From Ectothiorhodospira haloalkaliphila ATCC 51935 (GTDB taxonomy: Bacteria > Pseudomonadota > Gammaproteobacteria > Ectothiorhodospirales > Ectothiorhodospiraceae): DNA of 64,000 nucleotides. This document shows positions 10,201 through 19,069 of the stretch, piece after piece. The stretch lies in contig NZ_KK214996.1 in assembly GCF_000633935.1 (NCBI RefSeq), positions 541,337-605,336 of the forward strand, given 5' to 3'. Within the stretch, counting starts at the first letter, position 1; every line of letters starts with the position of its first letter. Under the pieces are notes generated by a model. It was not told the origin of the DNA and made no database searches. It saw only the letters and a list, made by a program, of their open reading frames with translations. Both the position numbers and the translations under genes were made by a program.

Positions 10201-11463
10201 TCACCTGATCTTTTCCGGCAATTCAGCCGCATCATCGCCGGTTTCTCTTTGATACCTCTCAAGCAATGTCGCTTCAGTGTAGTTCTTTGCGTTCTTCCCG
10301 ACCATGTACAAAAGAACTTCACGAATAGTCACCTTGTGGCCGTTGAGCATGATCTTTTTATTCGGCTCCCACATGAGCCACCGAAACGGTTCTTCATCGA
10401 GGCTATCGGGCAACTCGGCTGCCAGCTTGGCGGCCCGCGCCAGGCTCATATCCTTCGTGAAGCGGGCGATCACACGAGTCATGATTTCCAGTCCGATCGG
10501 CCGAAACAGGACATGCCCGCCATGATTCCCACGATACTTCTTGACCACCGGTTCGGTGTTCTTCGCGCTGAAAAATTCGTCCAGCGCTTTGAAATTCTTT
10601 CTGAGCTGAAGGAAATAGCTTTCCGCGAACCTCAAATATTTATCCAGCGTCTGGTCGTCGGCACGGACCCTCTGCAAATCCGCCTTCTGCTCTCTCAAAT
10701 CCGAATACGCGTTGGTAAACAGGATCGTCAGCACGTCGTAGAGGTTGGCGATTGTCGTTAAGCTCGTCGTGTTGGCGGTCGGCATGTTGTTGCTGGCGAC
10801 AAAAGCGAGCCTGTTGTCTGCGAAAAGCTTCGTTTCTTCAATGAGTCGCCTTACGCAAATGGCCATGACATCGTCTTCATCGAGGGCGATGATTTCCCCC
10901 TTGGAAACGGGTCGTGCCGTCTTGTTCAAGGTCGTGAACAACCGGCGTGTGCGCTCCAATCCTTTTTTGGTGTCCTTGTGTCCGACGAATATGACGGAGA
11001 GTTCATCATAGGGGTCGTTGTCCAGACCGTCTTTCACAGCCTTCTTGATGCCCGCCAGACGATGCTGACCGTCAAGCGCAAAAAGCTTCTCCTGTCCCGT
11101 CAGCGTCAGGAAGCCGACAGAGGAAACCGTATCCTCGGTCAGGTTCTTCAACTCATCCGGGGCGGTCTTGCTCCGAACATCCGAAAGGGCGTGCCAGTTC
11201 GGCTGGCCGCCGTATGTAGCAATGACAAGGGAATTGAAGAAGCGCTCGGGCTGCCTCTTGAGATAATCCGCTATCTGTGCGGCACGGCCTCTCTTGAGGT
11301 GTCTTTGGATCATGTCCGAAAGCTCTTCGTTCTCGTGGATTTCCTCCGCGAAGTTGACGCGGGAACTCAATTCCCCCACGTCCATAAGGCATGAATAGAA
11401 AACCCAGTCGCCCATGACGCCACGGAGGGCCGGCAGTACGATTTTCTTGTGCTTTTTCGCCAT
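10201..11463 (-). CDS. DGQHR-domain protein, DndB-like
   Basis: A 420-residue protein with the diagnostic FALDGQHRLAGI segment (DGQHR at 131-135), the signature of DndB and related proteins. The rest has conserved-looking helical blocks and ends in a basic tail. In Dnd systems DndB represses the modification operon, and DGQHR/ParB-like folds also occur in phosphorothioate-sensing effectors such as SspE. Here it follows the GIY-YIG-like gene with a 1-bp overlap (TAATG at 11461-11465), so the two are probably co-translated. Whether it is a regulator or part of an effector cannot be told from sequence alone. Confidence 0.8.
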   Translation of the reverse strand: MAKKHKKIVLPALRGVMGDWVFYSCLMDVGELSSRVNFAEEIHENEELSDMIQRHLKRGRAAQIADYLKRQPERFFNSLVIATYGGQPNWHALSDVRSKTAPDELKNLTEDTVSSVGFLTLTGQEKLFALDGQHRLAGIKKAVKDGLDNDPYDELSVIFVGHKDTKKGLERTRRLFTTLNKTARPVSKGEIIALDEDDVMAICVRRLIEETKLFADNRLAFVASNNMPTANTTSLTTIANLYDVLTILFTNAYSDLREQKADLQRVRADDQTLDKYLRFAESYFLQLRKNFKALDEFFSAKNTEPVVKKYRGNHGGHVLFRPIGLEIMTRVIARFTKDMSLARAAKLAAELPDSLDEEPFRWLMWEPNKKIMLNGHKVTIREVLLYMVGKNAKNYTEATLLERYQRETGDDAAELPEKIR

Positions 11464-11984
11464 TACCGGAACGCCCTCCGTTTTTGCTTTGTATCGGCTT
11501 CAAGGTCTCCCTCGGAGAACGGCGGCATCAGCGCCGTGTTGAGCTGTTTTTCGAGCGCCTGCAAATCATTTGAGGAAATATCATCGTCGATGGGAGCGAA
11601 ATAGAACCGCAGCACCTGATGCCAGGTTCCGATCATCCGTGCTATGCGTGCGCGTTTCTTGACCTTTCTGGCATTGAGATACTCCTTATACCGGTCCCTC
11701 AGCGAGCGTTCGGAATCGCGTCCTGCGATTCCAATGTAGAGAACGTACCCGTGGGGCGGTAGAACAGCATTATTCCTGCAAATCGCGAAAGCGTAGATAC
11801 CTCGCTTGTCAGCAGGAACCTTTTCCAGCTCTTCGTCACCGTAGCTGATGGAGTCCCACGCAAGGGCCTCGATTGCGTGCTCATTCGCCATCATCTTGTC
11901 TGGCGACAAAGTGACGGGCACCGTGTACTTGGCGATTTCCTCGGTTGCCTCGTTTGCAAAATCTATCAAGGAGTCCAGGTCCAA
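11463..11984 (-). CDS. GIY-YIG-like nuclease domain protein
   Basis: A 173-residue protein that I read as a small GIY-YIG nuclease. It has GIY at 62-64, YIG at 83-85, an Arg pair in SLRDRYKEYL (R96, R98), and a late acidic residue in ALEKQLNTALMPPF (E145), in the order and spacing expected for the fold. The N-terminal 55 residues are acidic and helical. It lies 21 bp after sspD and overlaps the DGQHR gene by one base. A cutting or nicking role toward phage or unmodified DNA is an inference. Confidence 0.62.
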   Translation of the reverse strand: MDLDSLIDFANEATEEIAKYTVPVTLSPDKMMANEHAIEALAWDSISYGDEELEKVPADKRGIYAFAICRNNAVLPPHGYVLYIGIAGRDSERSLRDRYKEYLNARKVKKRARIARMIGTWHQVLRFYFAPIDDDISSNDLQALEKQLNTALMPPFSEGDLEADTKQKRRAFR

Positions 11985-12005
11985 CCGTCCGTGCCCCCGC
12001 CTTCT

Positions 12006-12845
12006 TTATTTGTGACACGCCAGACAGACTTTGGCCTTGCCGTACAGGTCGTCGATATCCAGCGGCTCGCTGTCCGGCCGGAGCGGGTTCGGCTGAACCT
12101 TCGACTTCATGCGGGCAAGCCGTTGTTCGTGCTCTTCCCTGATCTGCGCGACGCGCTCCGGCTGCTGCAGCTCTTCGAGAGATTCGCCCTGGCTCCAGGT
12201 GAACGGGGAACCGTGTTCGACAGCGTCCTTCTCATACGCTTTAGCCTCTTCGAATGCGTCCGGGTGTTGCTCCTTAAGCCGCACCCATTCAATTTTCTGC
12301 TGGAAGAAGCAGAAGGTGCAGCCGCTGCGGGTCCGCCACTCGTAATATTTCGGCAAGCCGAGCCCGGCCCCTTCCAGGACATCGAGGACGCCGGCCTTGT
12401 CGATTCCGGCTTCCTTGAACGGCAGCTTCACGATCAGCTTGTCATGCTTCGAGGAATACCCGTCACGGTATTCCTCGTCACTGCGGATGGCGACGTAGCT
12501 GTACACCGTAATGCCGTCGTCGAGCATTGGGCGTAGCCAGCGCTCGAACGGGCGAAGCTTGAGCTGCCGCGTGCACCAGCGCGTCTGGGGCGACGGCAGG
12601 AAATCATTGTACTGCTTGAGCCAGAAATCGAAGTCGCGGTCGGGATTCAGTCGCAATATCGGTTGCCCGAGAAAGCCCTCCAGCCGCCCGAGATATTCGT
12701 AGACTTCGGGCAGCTCTTTGCCGGTGTCCGTGAAGAAATATTCGATTTTCAGCTCAGGAAGATGCTGACGCATGTAGACGGCAAGAGCCGCGCTGTCGCG
12801 GCCCCCGGAAAGACCAAGGACGTGTCTCACAGGACCGTTCATCAA
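12006..12845 (-). CDS. sspD: Phosphorothioation sulfurtransferase, PAPS-reductase/DndC-like
   Basis: A 279-residue PAPS-reductase/ATP-pyrophosphatase family protein. The PP-loop SGGRDS is at 13-18, which in DndC/SspD adenylates substrate before sulfur insertion. Cysteines at 91 (TRWCTRQLK), 176 and 179 (CTFC) and a C-terminal CLAC pair (274, 277) could bind a cluster or relay sulfur. Its ATG overlaps the sspC stop (ATGA, 12842-12845). With a DUF4007 protein, a large ATPase and a cysteine desulfurase beside it, it fits SspD better than DndC: no DndD or DndE is present. Confidence 0.85.
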   Translation of the reverse strand: MMNGPVRHVLGLSGGRDSAALAVYMRQHLPELKIEYFFTDTGKELPEVYEYLGRLEGFLGQPILRLNPDRDFDFWLKQYNDFLPSPQTRWCTRQLKLRPFERWLRPMLDDGITVYSYVAIRSDEEYRDGYSSKHDKLIVKLPFKEAGIDKAGVLDVLEGAGLGLPKYYEWRTRSGCTFCFFQQKIEWVRLKEQHPDAFEEAKAYEKDAVEHGSPFTWSQGESLEELQQPERVAQIREEHEQRLARMKSKVQPNPLRPDSEPLDIDDLYGKAKVCLACHK

Positions 12846-15800
12846 GACGCAGCTCTTCCTTTCCCGTTCTTCTTGGGCAGTGCAGGCTTTTGCATGTAGC
12901 GCGTGCTCAGTTCCGCCAGCGCAGCGAGAATGATGCTGCGCCTGGTTGTGTCGGATTCGTCGAGCGCCGCTTCGACACGGTCTATGAGCGCGTTTACGGC
13001 TGCGCGGTCCGAGTCCGCAAGATAGAATTCTTCAAGAATCGGCGCGGGCCGTCCGTTCGTGCCGATAACGACGGCCATCGCATGACGCTTGTCGGGACGG
13101 CCCTTGACGCGTGCGTAGGTTTCCGCGCGAAGGAATTTCTGCGCCATATCGGCGACCTCGATCGCTGCCTGGTCAAGGTCGGGATCGACCCAGTCGCGCG
13201 GCGGCTTGTTCGCGGCCAGACTGGCAATCCCCTCGAAACTCTCGTCCGAACCGTCGAAGCGGGCCAGCCGACCGACGAAGGCGTCGAGCCGGAAGTCGCC
13301 GGCGAGCTGTCTGATATTCTCGGCGCGCTCACGCAGCTCCGCGAGAGACTGCGACGAAATGTTCGGCACCTGCAATTCGGCGAGCATCAGGTCGCGCATG
13401 CGATGCAGCATGGACGGATAAGCCTGCACCAGCTCTTCGAGCCCGTCGCGGACACTCTCTATCACCCGGCGCAGATCGGCATCCGTGTCTAGCGCCACGT
13501 CCTCTCCGAGGGTTCCCGGAATATCATCGAACAGGAATCGGTTCGGATCGTGCGCGCGTTTGAACAGGTCGCGAATGCGCGCCGCGTTGGCGGACAGGCG
13601 CATTGTCCGTGTCGTCCAGTTCGGCAACTGCTCGAATATGGACATCAACCCGCGACCAACGTCGATGGGTTCAAGATGCACAAGCTCGTTGGTCTGATCG
13701 AGATCGCGAACGACTTCCGCCATATCCGACAAAAGACGCCGCGCGATATCCGTCAGGTCCATCCAGCGCAACTGGATGACGGTCGCGTCCTTGGCGAGAT
13801 AATCGGCATCTACATCGTCGAACCGGACCCTGAAAATTCCCTCGCGGTAAACCGCAAGCTTGTCACGCTGGGACTGGATGAACGCGACGGCGAGAAGCGG
13901 CATCAGGCCGTCTTTGACGCCGAACGGCGGATCGCGCCACAGCTCGAAAATCTCCGAAACGGTCACCGTCCGTTCGGCATTCTTTTTTACGTATTCGAAG
14001 GCGGCCTGCCACATCGGCGCGAGACCGCACGGATCGTCACCGTCCGTGGGCGCAACGAACCGGAACGTCTTGCCCTGCCGGACGTACAGGCGGGTTTTTT
14101 CCAGGATGGAAGCAAACAGCCCGCCTTCGGCCGGGTAGCCATCGATACCGAGCCGCGCGTCGCCTTCATTGACGACCATGCGGTGCAGCAACTTGTTCTG
14201 CGCCATTACGGCGCTGCCGGACGGCTGTTGCCGGTTGAGCAATTCGTTATGAAGACGCGGGCTCTCGGGGAAGCGGCGGTCCGCCAGTTCCGAGGCGATG
14301 CTGTTCAGATCGGCCTGTTGCAGCCGCTTTTTGTGATGTTTTTTGCGGAACCACAGCGCATTGTCGAAGGCTTTGTGCAGTTCGGTTTCCAAAAGCGCCT
14401 GCAACGCAGCAAGCCGGGCCGAAACCTCCCGTCGGGCAACCTGGTCTCCGGCCAGTTCGGGGTGACTGTTGCTGACGTTTTCCAGCGCGATCAGTTCCCG
14501 GGCCAGCGGCACGACGGCCCATGACTGTTTGGAAATGCCGACGACGATATCGCCCTTGCCCTTCCCGCTGTGGGAGGCCGCTTCCCGGCAAAGCTTTTCA
14601 GCCCGTCCCTCTTTTTCTCCCTCAATCGGGATCGCCAGCAGAAACTGTCCGATCGAGCCATTTTCCGGCTCAAATCCGGCGGCGAACTCGACGATGTCGC
14701 TGACCGGCACGATGTTCACATCGAACCACCGCATGGCGCCGGTTTCGTGGTAGTGGCGCTTGGCGAGGATCGGCTGAAGACCGGCAAGCGACTTCAGGTG
14801 CCCGAAGTCGATCTCGTCGATTTCATCGAGCGCCGTCCGGACGGCCCGTTCGATATCGAAGTCGCTGCCGGCGAAAATGGCGCGGGCGTCGAGAAACTTT
14901 TTGAAGATCGTGAGCGACCAGCCGTCGAGGTCGGAAAGCGCCTTCTCAATTGCCTTTTGCGGCGTGTCGGGAAAGCAGGATTGCAGCAATTCGGAATTCG
15001 GAAGTAGGCCCGAGCGTTCCTTGAACAGGTCGATCACGGCAATGGTCTTGAGCAACCTGACATGCAGCGCATCGCCGCCAAGGGACTCGCAGCGTTCCAG
15101 CACTTCGGCCGCCAGCGCCCACCGGTGTCCGTCAGGCGAAGCCAGTATGGACGGCTCGAGGTTGGCGCGCAGATAGTCCCACAGCCGGTCGGGGCCGTAG
15201 AGTTCGCCGTCCTTCGCATGGTTCAGGAAGTTCTGAAATCCGTGCAGTTCGGATGAATTGAGGAATCCGAAAATACTGCGCTGGTTCTGGCCGAAACGCC
15301 GCCGCGAAATCGGGCCAAGTAGCGCGGCGACGACCGGGTGCAGCGGCCAGCAGTCCTCAAGCATCGAAGCCAGCCGCGAAGCGTCCTCTCGAGGCCGATC
15401 GCGCCGCGCGAATGCGGCGACCGAAGACGCAAGAGCGCCCGGCTTCTTCGCGACATGATCGCTCTCTATCGCACGGGAGATGAGGTCGATTTGTTCTTCA
15501 CCCGCCGTATCGACGACAAGGTCGATGAACCGGCCCTGTATCTTCGCCCATTCGTCCCGCATGTCATGCGAGAGCCGGTGCGCGTATTCCTCAAATGCCT
15601 GGTGCAGCACGCCGACGATCAGGAGACGCCCGTTGCTGCGTGAAGCCGCTTCGGCGAGCTGCTGAAGGATGTAGATATCCGAGCCGTCCTGCGCGGCGGC
15701 TTCGAGAAACTTACCCATTTCGTCGATGAAGAGGACAAGCCCGCCATGGGTCTTCGGCTTACATGCGGCCGCGTCGGTAAGCGTCTCTATCAGGTTGGTC

Positions 15801-16240
15801 TCGGTCCATCCGCCGCGCGGTACGCGCGGCACAAGCCCGGCTCTTTTGGCGGCTTCACCTATGACTGTAACGGGATCTGCGCGTGTACCGACGACGGGAA
15901 GGATGCGCCATCCCTTCGTGCCTGTCGGCAAGGCTTTCCGGATCGTATTCGTCAGGCTCTGCCCGAAAACCTTCGCCGCCTGTTTTTGCAATCCGACATC
16001 GCCGTTCAACAGCGCGGCCAGCGCAACGGCAAGGCTGGATTTGCCGCTGCCGTAGGGGCCGGTCCAGGTGAATGCGCCCTGTCCGGTCTCGGACACGTGC
16101 CGCGCCATCGTGGCGAGAACTTCCGCTGAGGATTGCGGGCAGGCAAAGCCGTCGAGGGCAGCGGCGTCCCCGAGGTCGGTGTCGATGCGGACCGATCTCA
16201 GGAAACGGCGGGCGATGCGGACGCGCTCCTTTAGTAGCAT
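12842..16240 (-). CDS. sspC: SspC-like P-loop ATPase of DNA phosphorothioation
   Basis: About 1132 residues from the ATG at 16240. Walker A is GPYGSGKSS (61-69) and Walker B LVLFIDEMGKF (168-178). The rest is a long helical region without catalytic motifs I can name. The frame stays open to 16357, but the ATG at 16238-16240 overlaps the sspB stop by one base (TAATG), and the conserved ATPase starts just inside it. The 3' end overlaps sspD. SspC is the ATPase of the single-strand phosphorothioation machinery; its exact step is not fully defined. The protein could also be called a DptF/BrxC-like ATPase, but DUF4007 and PAPS-reductase neighbours favour SspC. Confidence 0.78.
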   Translation of the reverse strand: MLLKERVRIARRFLRSVRIDTDLGDAAALDGFACPQSSAEVLATMARHVSETGQGAFTWTGPYGSGKSSLAVALAALLNGDVGLQKQAAKVFGQSLTNTIRKALPTGTKGWRILPVVGTRADPVTVIGEAAKRAGLVPRVPRGGWTETNLIETLTDAAACKPKTHGGLVLFIDEMGKFLEAAAQDGSDIYILQQLAEAASRSNGRLLIVGVLHQAFEEYAHRLSHDMRDEWAKIQGRFIDLVVDTAGEEQIDLISRAIESDHVAKKPGALASSVAAFARRDRPREDASRLASMLEDCWPLHPVVAALLGPISRRRFGQNQRSIFGFLNSSELHGFQNFLNHAKDGELYGPDRLWDYLRANLEPSILASPDGHRWALAAEVLERCESLGGDALHVRLLKTIAVIDLFKERSGLLPNSELLQSCFPDTPQKAIEKALSDLDGWSLTIFKKFLDARAIFAGSDFDIERAVRTALDEIDEIDFGHLKSLAGLQPILAKRHYHETGAMRWFDVNIVPVSDIVEFAAGFEPENGSIGQFLLAIPIEGEKEGRAEKLCREAASHSGKGKGDIVVGISKQSWAVVPLARELIALENVSNSHPELAGDQVARREVSARLAALQALLETELHKAFDNALWFRKKHHKKRLQQADLNSIASELADRRFPESPRLHNELLNRQQPSGSAVMAQNKLLHRMVVNEGDARLGIDGYPAEGGLFASILEKTRLYVRQGKTFRFVAPTDGDDPCGLAPMWQAAFEYVKKNAERTVTVSEIFELWRDPPFGVKDGLMPLLAVAFIQSQRDKLAVYREGIFRVRFDDVDADYLAKDATVIQLRWMDLTDIARRLLSDMAEVVRDLDQTNELVHLEPIDVGRGLMSIFEQLPNWTTRTMRLSANAARIRDLFKRAHDPNRFLFDDIPGTLGEDVALDTDADLRRVIESVRDGLEELVQAYPSMLHRMRDLMLAELQVPNISSQSLAELRERAENIRQLAGDFRLDAFVGRLARFDGSDESFEGIASLAANKPPRDWVDPDLDQAAIEVADMAQKFLRAETYARVKGRPDKRHAMAVVIGTNGRPAPILEEFYLADSDRAAVNALIDRVEAALDESDTTRRSIILAALAELSTRYMQKPALPKKNGKGRAAS

Positions 16241-17199
16241 TAGGCGGCCTCTTTCCCGGGGCGCGAAGCGTAGTCGCCGGGCAGCCTGGAAAGCGCCGTC
16301 TCTTCGCCGATCTCGATGTTGCGGACAACCTGCTTGAGTCCGGCGGTTTCCGACCACCGGAGTGCGCCGTCCGTAGCATCGTCGAGCACAGCGAGGCGGT
16401 CGGCCACGTCGTTCTCGTCGAATTGGAACACGCGCCCCGGACTGCCCGGCGCGTGGGCAATGGCCTCGAAGGACAGCGTGGCGGCGTTGGGATAGAAGCG
16501 AGACCAGAAATCAACGAGGGCGTAAGCGAATACGCCGTCGCCCAAGGTCGATTTCGGACCGCGCACGAAGCGAAATCCGTCGTTCTTGCCTATGGCTTTG
16601 ATGAGCCCCAACTCCGTCAGCGGTGACTCAAGGGCATCGTCATGCCCGGACTTCCCGGACGGCTGCCGCGCGACGTAGGTGCGAATGAAACAGGCCACGT
16701 CGTTCTTGAGCGTGGTTTGCGCAACGCGCGACCATCCGCGATCGCTCGCAAGGCGGTCCAGTTTCCGGATCAAGCCGTCTCGCTCAAACGTAATGGCGGG
16801 GTAATGGCTGAACGCCCAGAACCAAGTGGTTCGTTCAGGGTGTGCCGCGAACTGCCAGTGAAGAAGCCAAAGAGTTGCGGGATATTCCATCCACGGATCG
16901 AGTCCACCGGGACCGAACAGCAACCGGCCGAGTTCGGTGGTTTCAACCGTGTTGGTGGCAGGCTCCCGGATAATTCGCGCCGCTTTCGCCCAATAGCGGA
17001 TGGAGCCGACCATGTTCTTGCCGACACCGAAACGCGCTATGGCCTCGTCGTCCCAACACGCAGCGCGGTTGTCGGTTTCGGACTCTGTCTCGGCGACGCG
17101 GTCGAACGCCTTTTTCAGCCACCCGTAGCGCAACGGGAAGGTTTCGTGCCCCGAAAACTGCGGGCTGTAGTCATTCTGAAAAAGCGGTCCGCGCGCCAT
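16240..17199 (-). CDS. sspB: DUF4007 protein, SspB-like nickase of DNA phosphorothioation
   Basis: A 319-residue DUF4007 protein, recognised by its opening (YSPQFSGHETFPLRYGWLKKAF), a GVGKNMV-x-x-I-x-YW segment near residue 65, and a W-P-A-T-L-W-x-L-H-W-like block. In described Ssp systems SspB is the DUF4007 nickase that opens the strand before sulfur is put in. The start at 17199 is preceded by a GGGAG ribosome-binding site; an upstream in-frame start at 17265 lies over the promoter region and is less likely. It heads the sspBCD run and diverges from sspA. Confidence 0.85.
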   Translation of the reverse strand: MARGPLFQNDYSPQFSGHETFPLRYGWLKKAFDRVAETESETDNRAACWDDEAIARFGVGKNMVGSIRYWAKAARIIREPATNTVETTELGRLLFGPGGLDPWMEYPATLWLLHWQFAAHPERTTWFWAFSHYPAITFERDGLIRKLDRLASDRGWSRVAQTTLKNDVACFIRTYVARQPSGKSGHDDALESPLTELGLIKAIGKNDGFRFVRGPKSTLGDGVFAYALVDFWSRFYPNAATLSFEAIAHAPGSPGRVFQFDENDVADRLAVLDDATDGALRWSETAGLKQVVRNIEIGEETALSRLPGDYASRPGKEAA

Positions 17200-17235
17200 G
17201 TCTCCCTCGGGCTGCTGGATGATGCGTCCAGCTCG

Positions 17236-17265
17236 ACTGTACCCCGAATGGCGTGCTACGGTCAA
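17236..17265 (-). promoter_or_regulatory. Candidate sigma-70 promoter of the sspBCD run
   Basis: On the minus strand, TTGACC (17265-17260) and TACAGT (17241-17236) are separated by 18 bases. Transcription would start about 30 bases before the sspB ATG. The region also lies about 90-115 bases upstream of sspA on the other strand, so control may be shared. Pattern match only. Confidence 0.4.
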
Positions 17266-17352
17266 TGCATGCTGGAGACGGGCTCCAGAAGCGAGCCGAT
17301 GCCGGAAAGCGGCAACCCGCAGGGCTTTGAGCCTCTATGTCATTGAGGAAAC

Positions 17353-18540
17353 ATGAAAATCGGAAAAACGATATATCTCGACCATCAGGCGACGACTCCG
17401 GTCGATGCACGTGTTTTAGCCGAAATGACGCCGTATTTCAGCGAATCTTTCGGCAATCCGCATTCATCGGATCACATCCTCGGGTGGGACACATCGCGTG
17501 TCGTGGACAATGCAGCCGCGCGAGTCGCGCGGCTGATCGGCGCGGACCCCGATGAGATCATCTTCACCTCTGGGGCGACCGAAGCGAACAACCTCGCCTT
17601 GCTGGGGCTCGGACGGCGCGTGATCTCCGGCACCCGCCGCCGCATCCTGCTCGGTAGCGCCGAGCACAAATGCGTTCTGGCGGCAGGACGCGCGCTCGAA
17701 GATCATCATGGTTTCAAAGTCGAGCACCTTCCGGTCAATTCGGAAGGTTTCGTGGAAGTATCAACACTCGAACACGCGCTCGATGACGATGTTTTTCTTG
17801 TATCGATCATGGCCGTTAATAACGAAATCGGAACGATACAGGATATCGAGGCTCTATCGAAAGTCGCGAGGCATTACGGTGCGGTGTTTCACTGCGACGC
17901 GGCGCAAGCGCCGGTCGCACTAGATCTGAGCACTTTGGCCAAACAGGTCGATCTTCTGAGCCTTTCGGCGCACAAGATGTGCGGACCGAAAGGGATCGGA
18001 GCCGCCTACATTGCACGGGAACTGCAAGATCGGATCGAGCCATTGATCTACGGCGGCGGCCAGCAGAACGGTTTGCGGTCGGGTACGGTGCCCGTTCCGC
18101 TCTGCGTCGGTATGGGCGTGGCGGCAGAAATGTTTGCCGACGCGACCGCTGAGGACCGACGCCTGGAATTGCGCCGGAAGCGAGACAAGCTCGTTGCCGG
18201 GCTGAAACTACTAGGATGGCCGATCACATTGAACGGCCCGGAAGGCCAAGCCCGGCATCCCGGAAACGCGAATATCAGGTTCATCGGATTTGCGGCCCAC
18301 GACATCCTGGCTGCCTTGCAGCCACATCTCGCGGCATCGACCGGGTCCGCCTGCACGTCGGGCATACCAGAACCGTCGCATGTTCTGAAGGCCATCGGCC
18401 TGAGCAGCGATGCGGCGGACTCTTCGATCCGCTTCAGTCCCGGTTTTGCCACGAGCGATGGTGACATCGATGTAGCGGTGAACCAGATCAATGAGGTGTT
18501 GAAAAAACTTTCGAAGGCCGAGTTGGTGCGATCGGCCTGA
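17353..18540 (+). CDS. sspA: Cysteine desulfurase, SspA/DndA-like
   Basis: A 395-residue class V aminotransferase fold enzyme of the IscS/NifS family. The pyridoxal-phosphate lysine is in SLSAHKMCGPKG (K208) and the mobile catalytic cysteine in STGSACTSG (C334). It would take sulfur from cysteine and hand it to SspD. A GAGGAAAC ribosome-binding site precedes the ATG. It is transcribed away from sspBCD across a gap of 153 bp. No iron-sulfur scaffold genes are nearby, which argues for a dedicated phosphorothioation enzyme rather than housekeeping IscS. Confidence 0.9.
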   Translation: MKIGKTIYLDHQATTPVDARVLAEMTPYFSESFGNPHSSDHILGWDTSRVVDNAAARVARLIGADPDEIIFTSGATEANNLALLGLGRRVISGTRRRILLGSAEHKCVLAAGRALEDHHGFKVEHLPVNSEGFVEVSTLEHALDDDVFLVSIMAVNNEIGTIQDIEALSKVARHYGAVFHCDAAQAPVALDLSTLAKQVDLLSLSAHKMCGPKGIGAAYIARELQDRIEPLIYGGGQQNGLRSGTVPVPLCVGMGVAAEMFADATAEDRRLELRRKRDKLVAGLKLLGWPITLNGPEGQARHPGNANIRFIGFAAHDILAALQPHLAASTGSACTSGIPEPSHVLKAIGLSSDAADSSIRFSPGFATSDGDIDVAVNQINEVLKKLSKAELVRSA

Positions 18541-18617
18541 AGCGAGGCTGCCTGGCAATGCCGGGGCGTTTATGGTCGCGGGAGCAAAAACGACGCGCCA
18601 AGTTTAAAACGTCGACA

Positions 18618-18911
18618 TTATTCAACGACTTGCCTGATTGGATAAAAAACACATACTGCACCGCCTTTAGTCAAACTTACTGCAAACCGCACATCACAAT
18701 TAAATGCAATAAACATGATTGGTAACTGTTCATTTCCAAATGAACGCGGCAAAAACGCGATCTTTTGACCAGCTTCACATTTCCCTGCATTATCTACCGC
18801 CTTCCAACTAGACGTTATACACAGCCTGGCTTGATCCATCTCCCCAGAAAGTGAGACGAAAGGAGCCAAAAATAAAATGGACAATACGAATGTCTTTAGA
18901 ACCGCTTTCAT
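18618..18911 (-). CDS. Small secreted cysteine-containing protein of unknown function
   Basis: A 97-residue protein with a clear signal peptide (MKAVLKTFVLSILFLAPFVS, cleavage probably near residue 22). The mature part is about 75 residues with four cysteines, which suggests two disulfide bonds in the periplasm. The ATG follows an AAGGAAAC ribosome-binding site. The surrounding 350 bases are visibly richer in A and T than the host genes, consistent with foreign origin. I do not recognise the family and assign no function. It lies between sspA (convergent) and an integrase remnant. Confidence 0.6.
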   Translation of the reverse strand: MKAVLKTFVLSILFLAPFVSLSGEMDQARLCITSSWKAVDNAGKCEAGQKIAFLPRSFGNEQLPIMFIAFNCDVRFAVSLTKGGAVCVFYPIRQVVE

Positions 18912-19069
18912 CTTATAGTTTCCTTATCTGGTGTAACTGAAATAGAATTTGAGCCCTTCCAAGCAACAGCTGGCGGATGAGTGATTCCGGGGCAAGAACC
19001 GTGGGCATTCCCCTGTCTGCACTCTAGGGCGTTCAAGAGGGTTCAGGATGTGGGCCGCTGCCCCGGCCG

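Noticed and set aside
5690..18540. Classical Dnd system
   Set aside because: The desulfurase, DndC-like and DndB-like genes suggest it, but no DndD or DndE is present and a DUF4007 protein plus large ATPase fit Ssp better.
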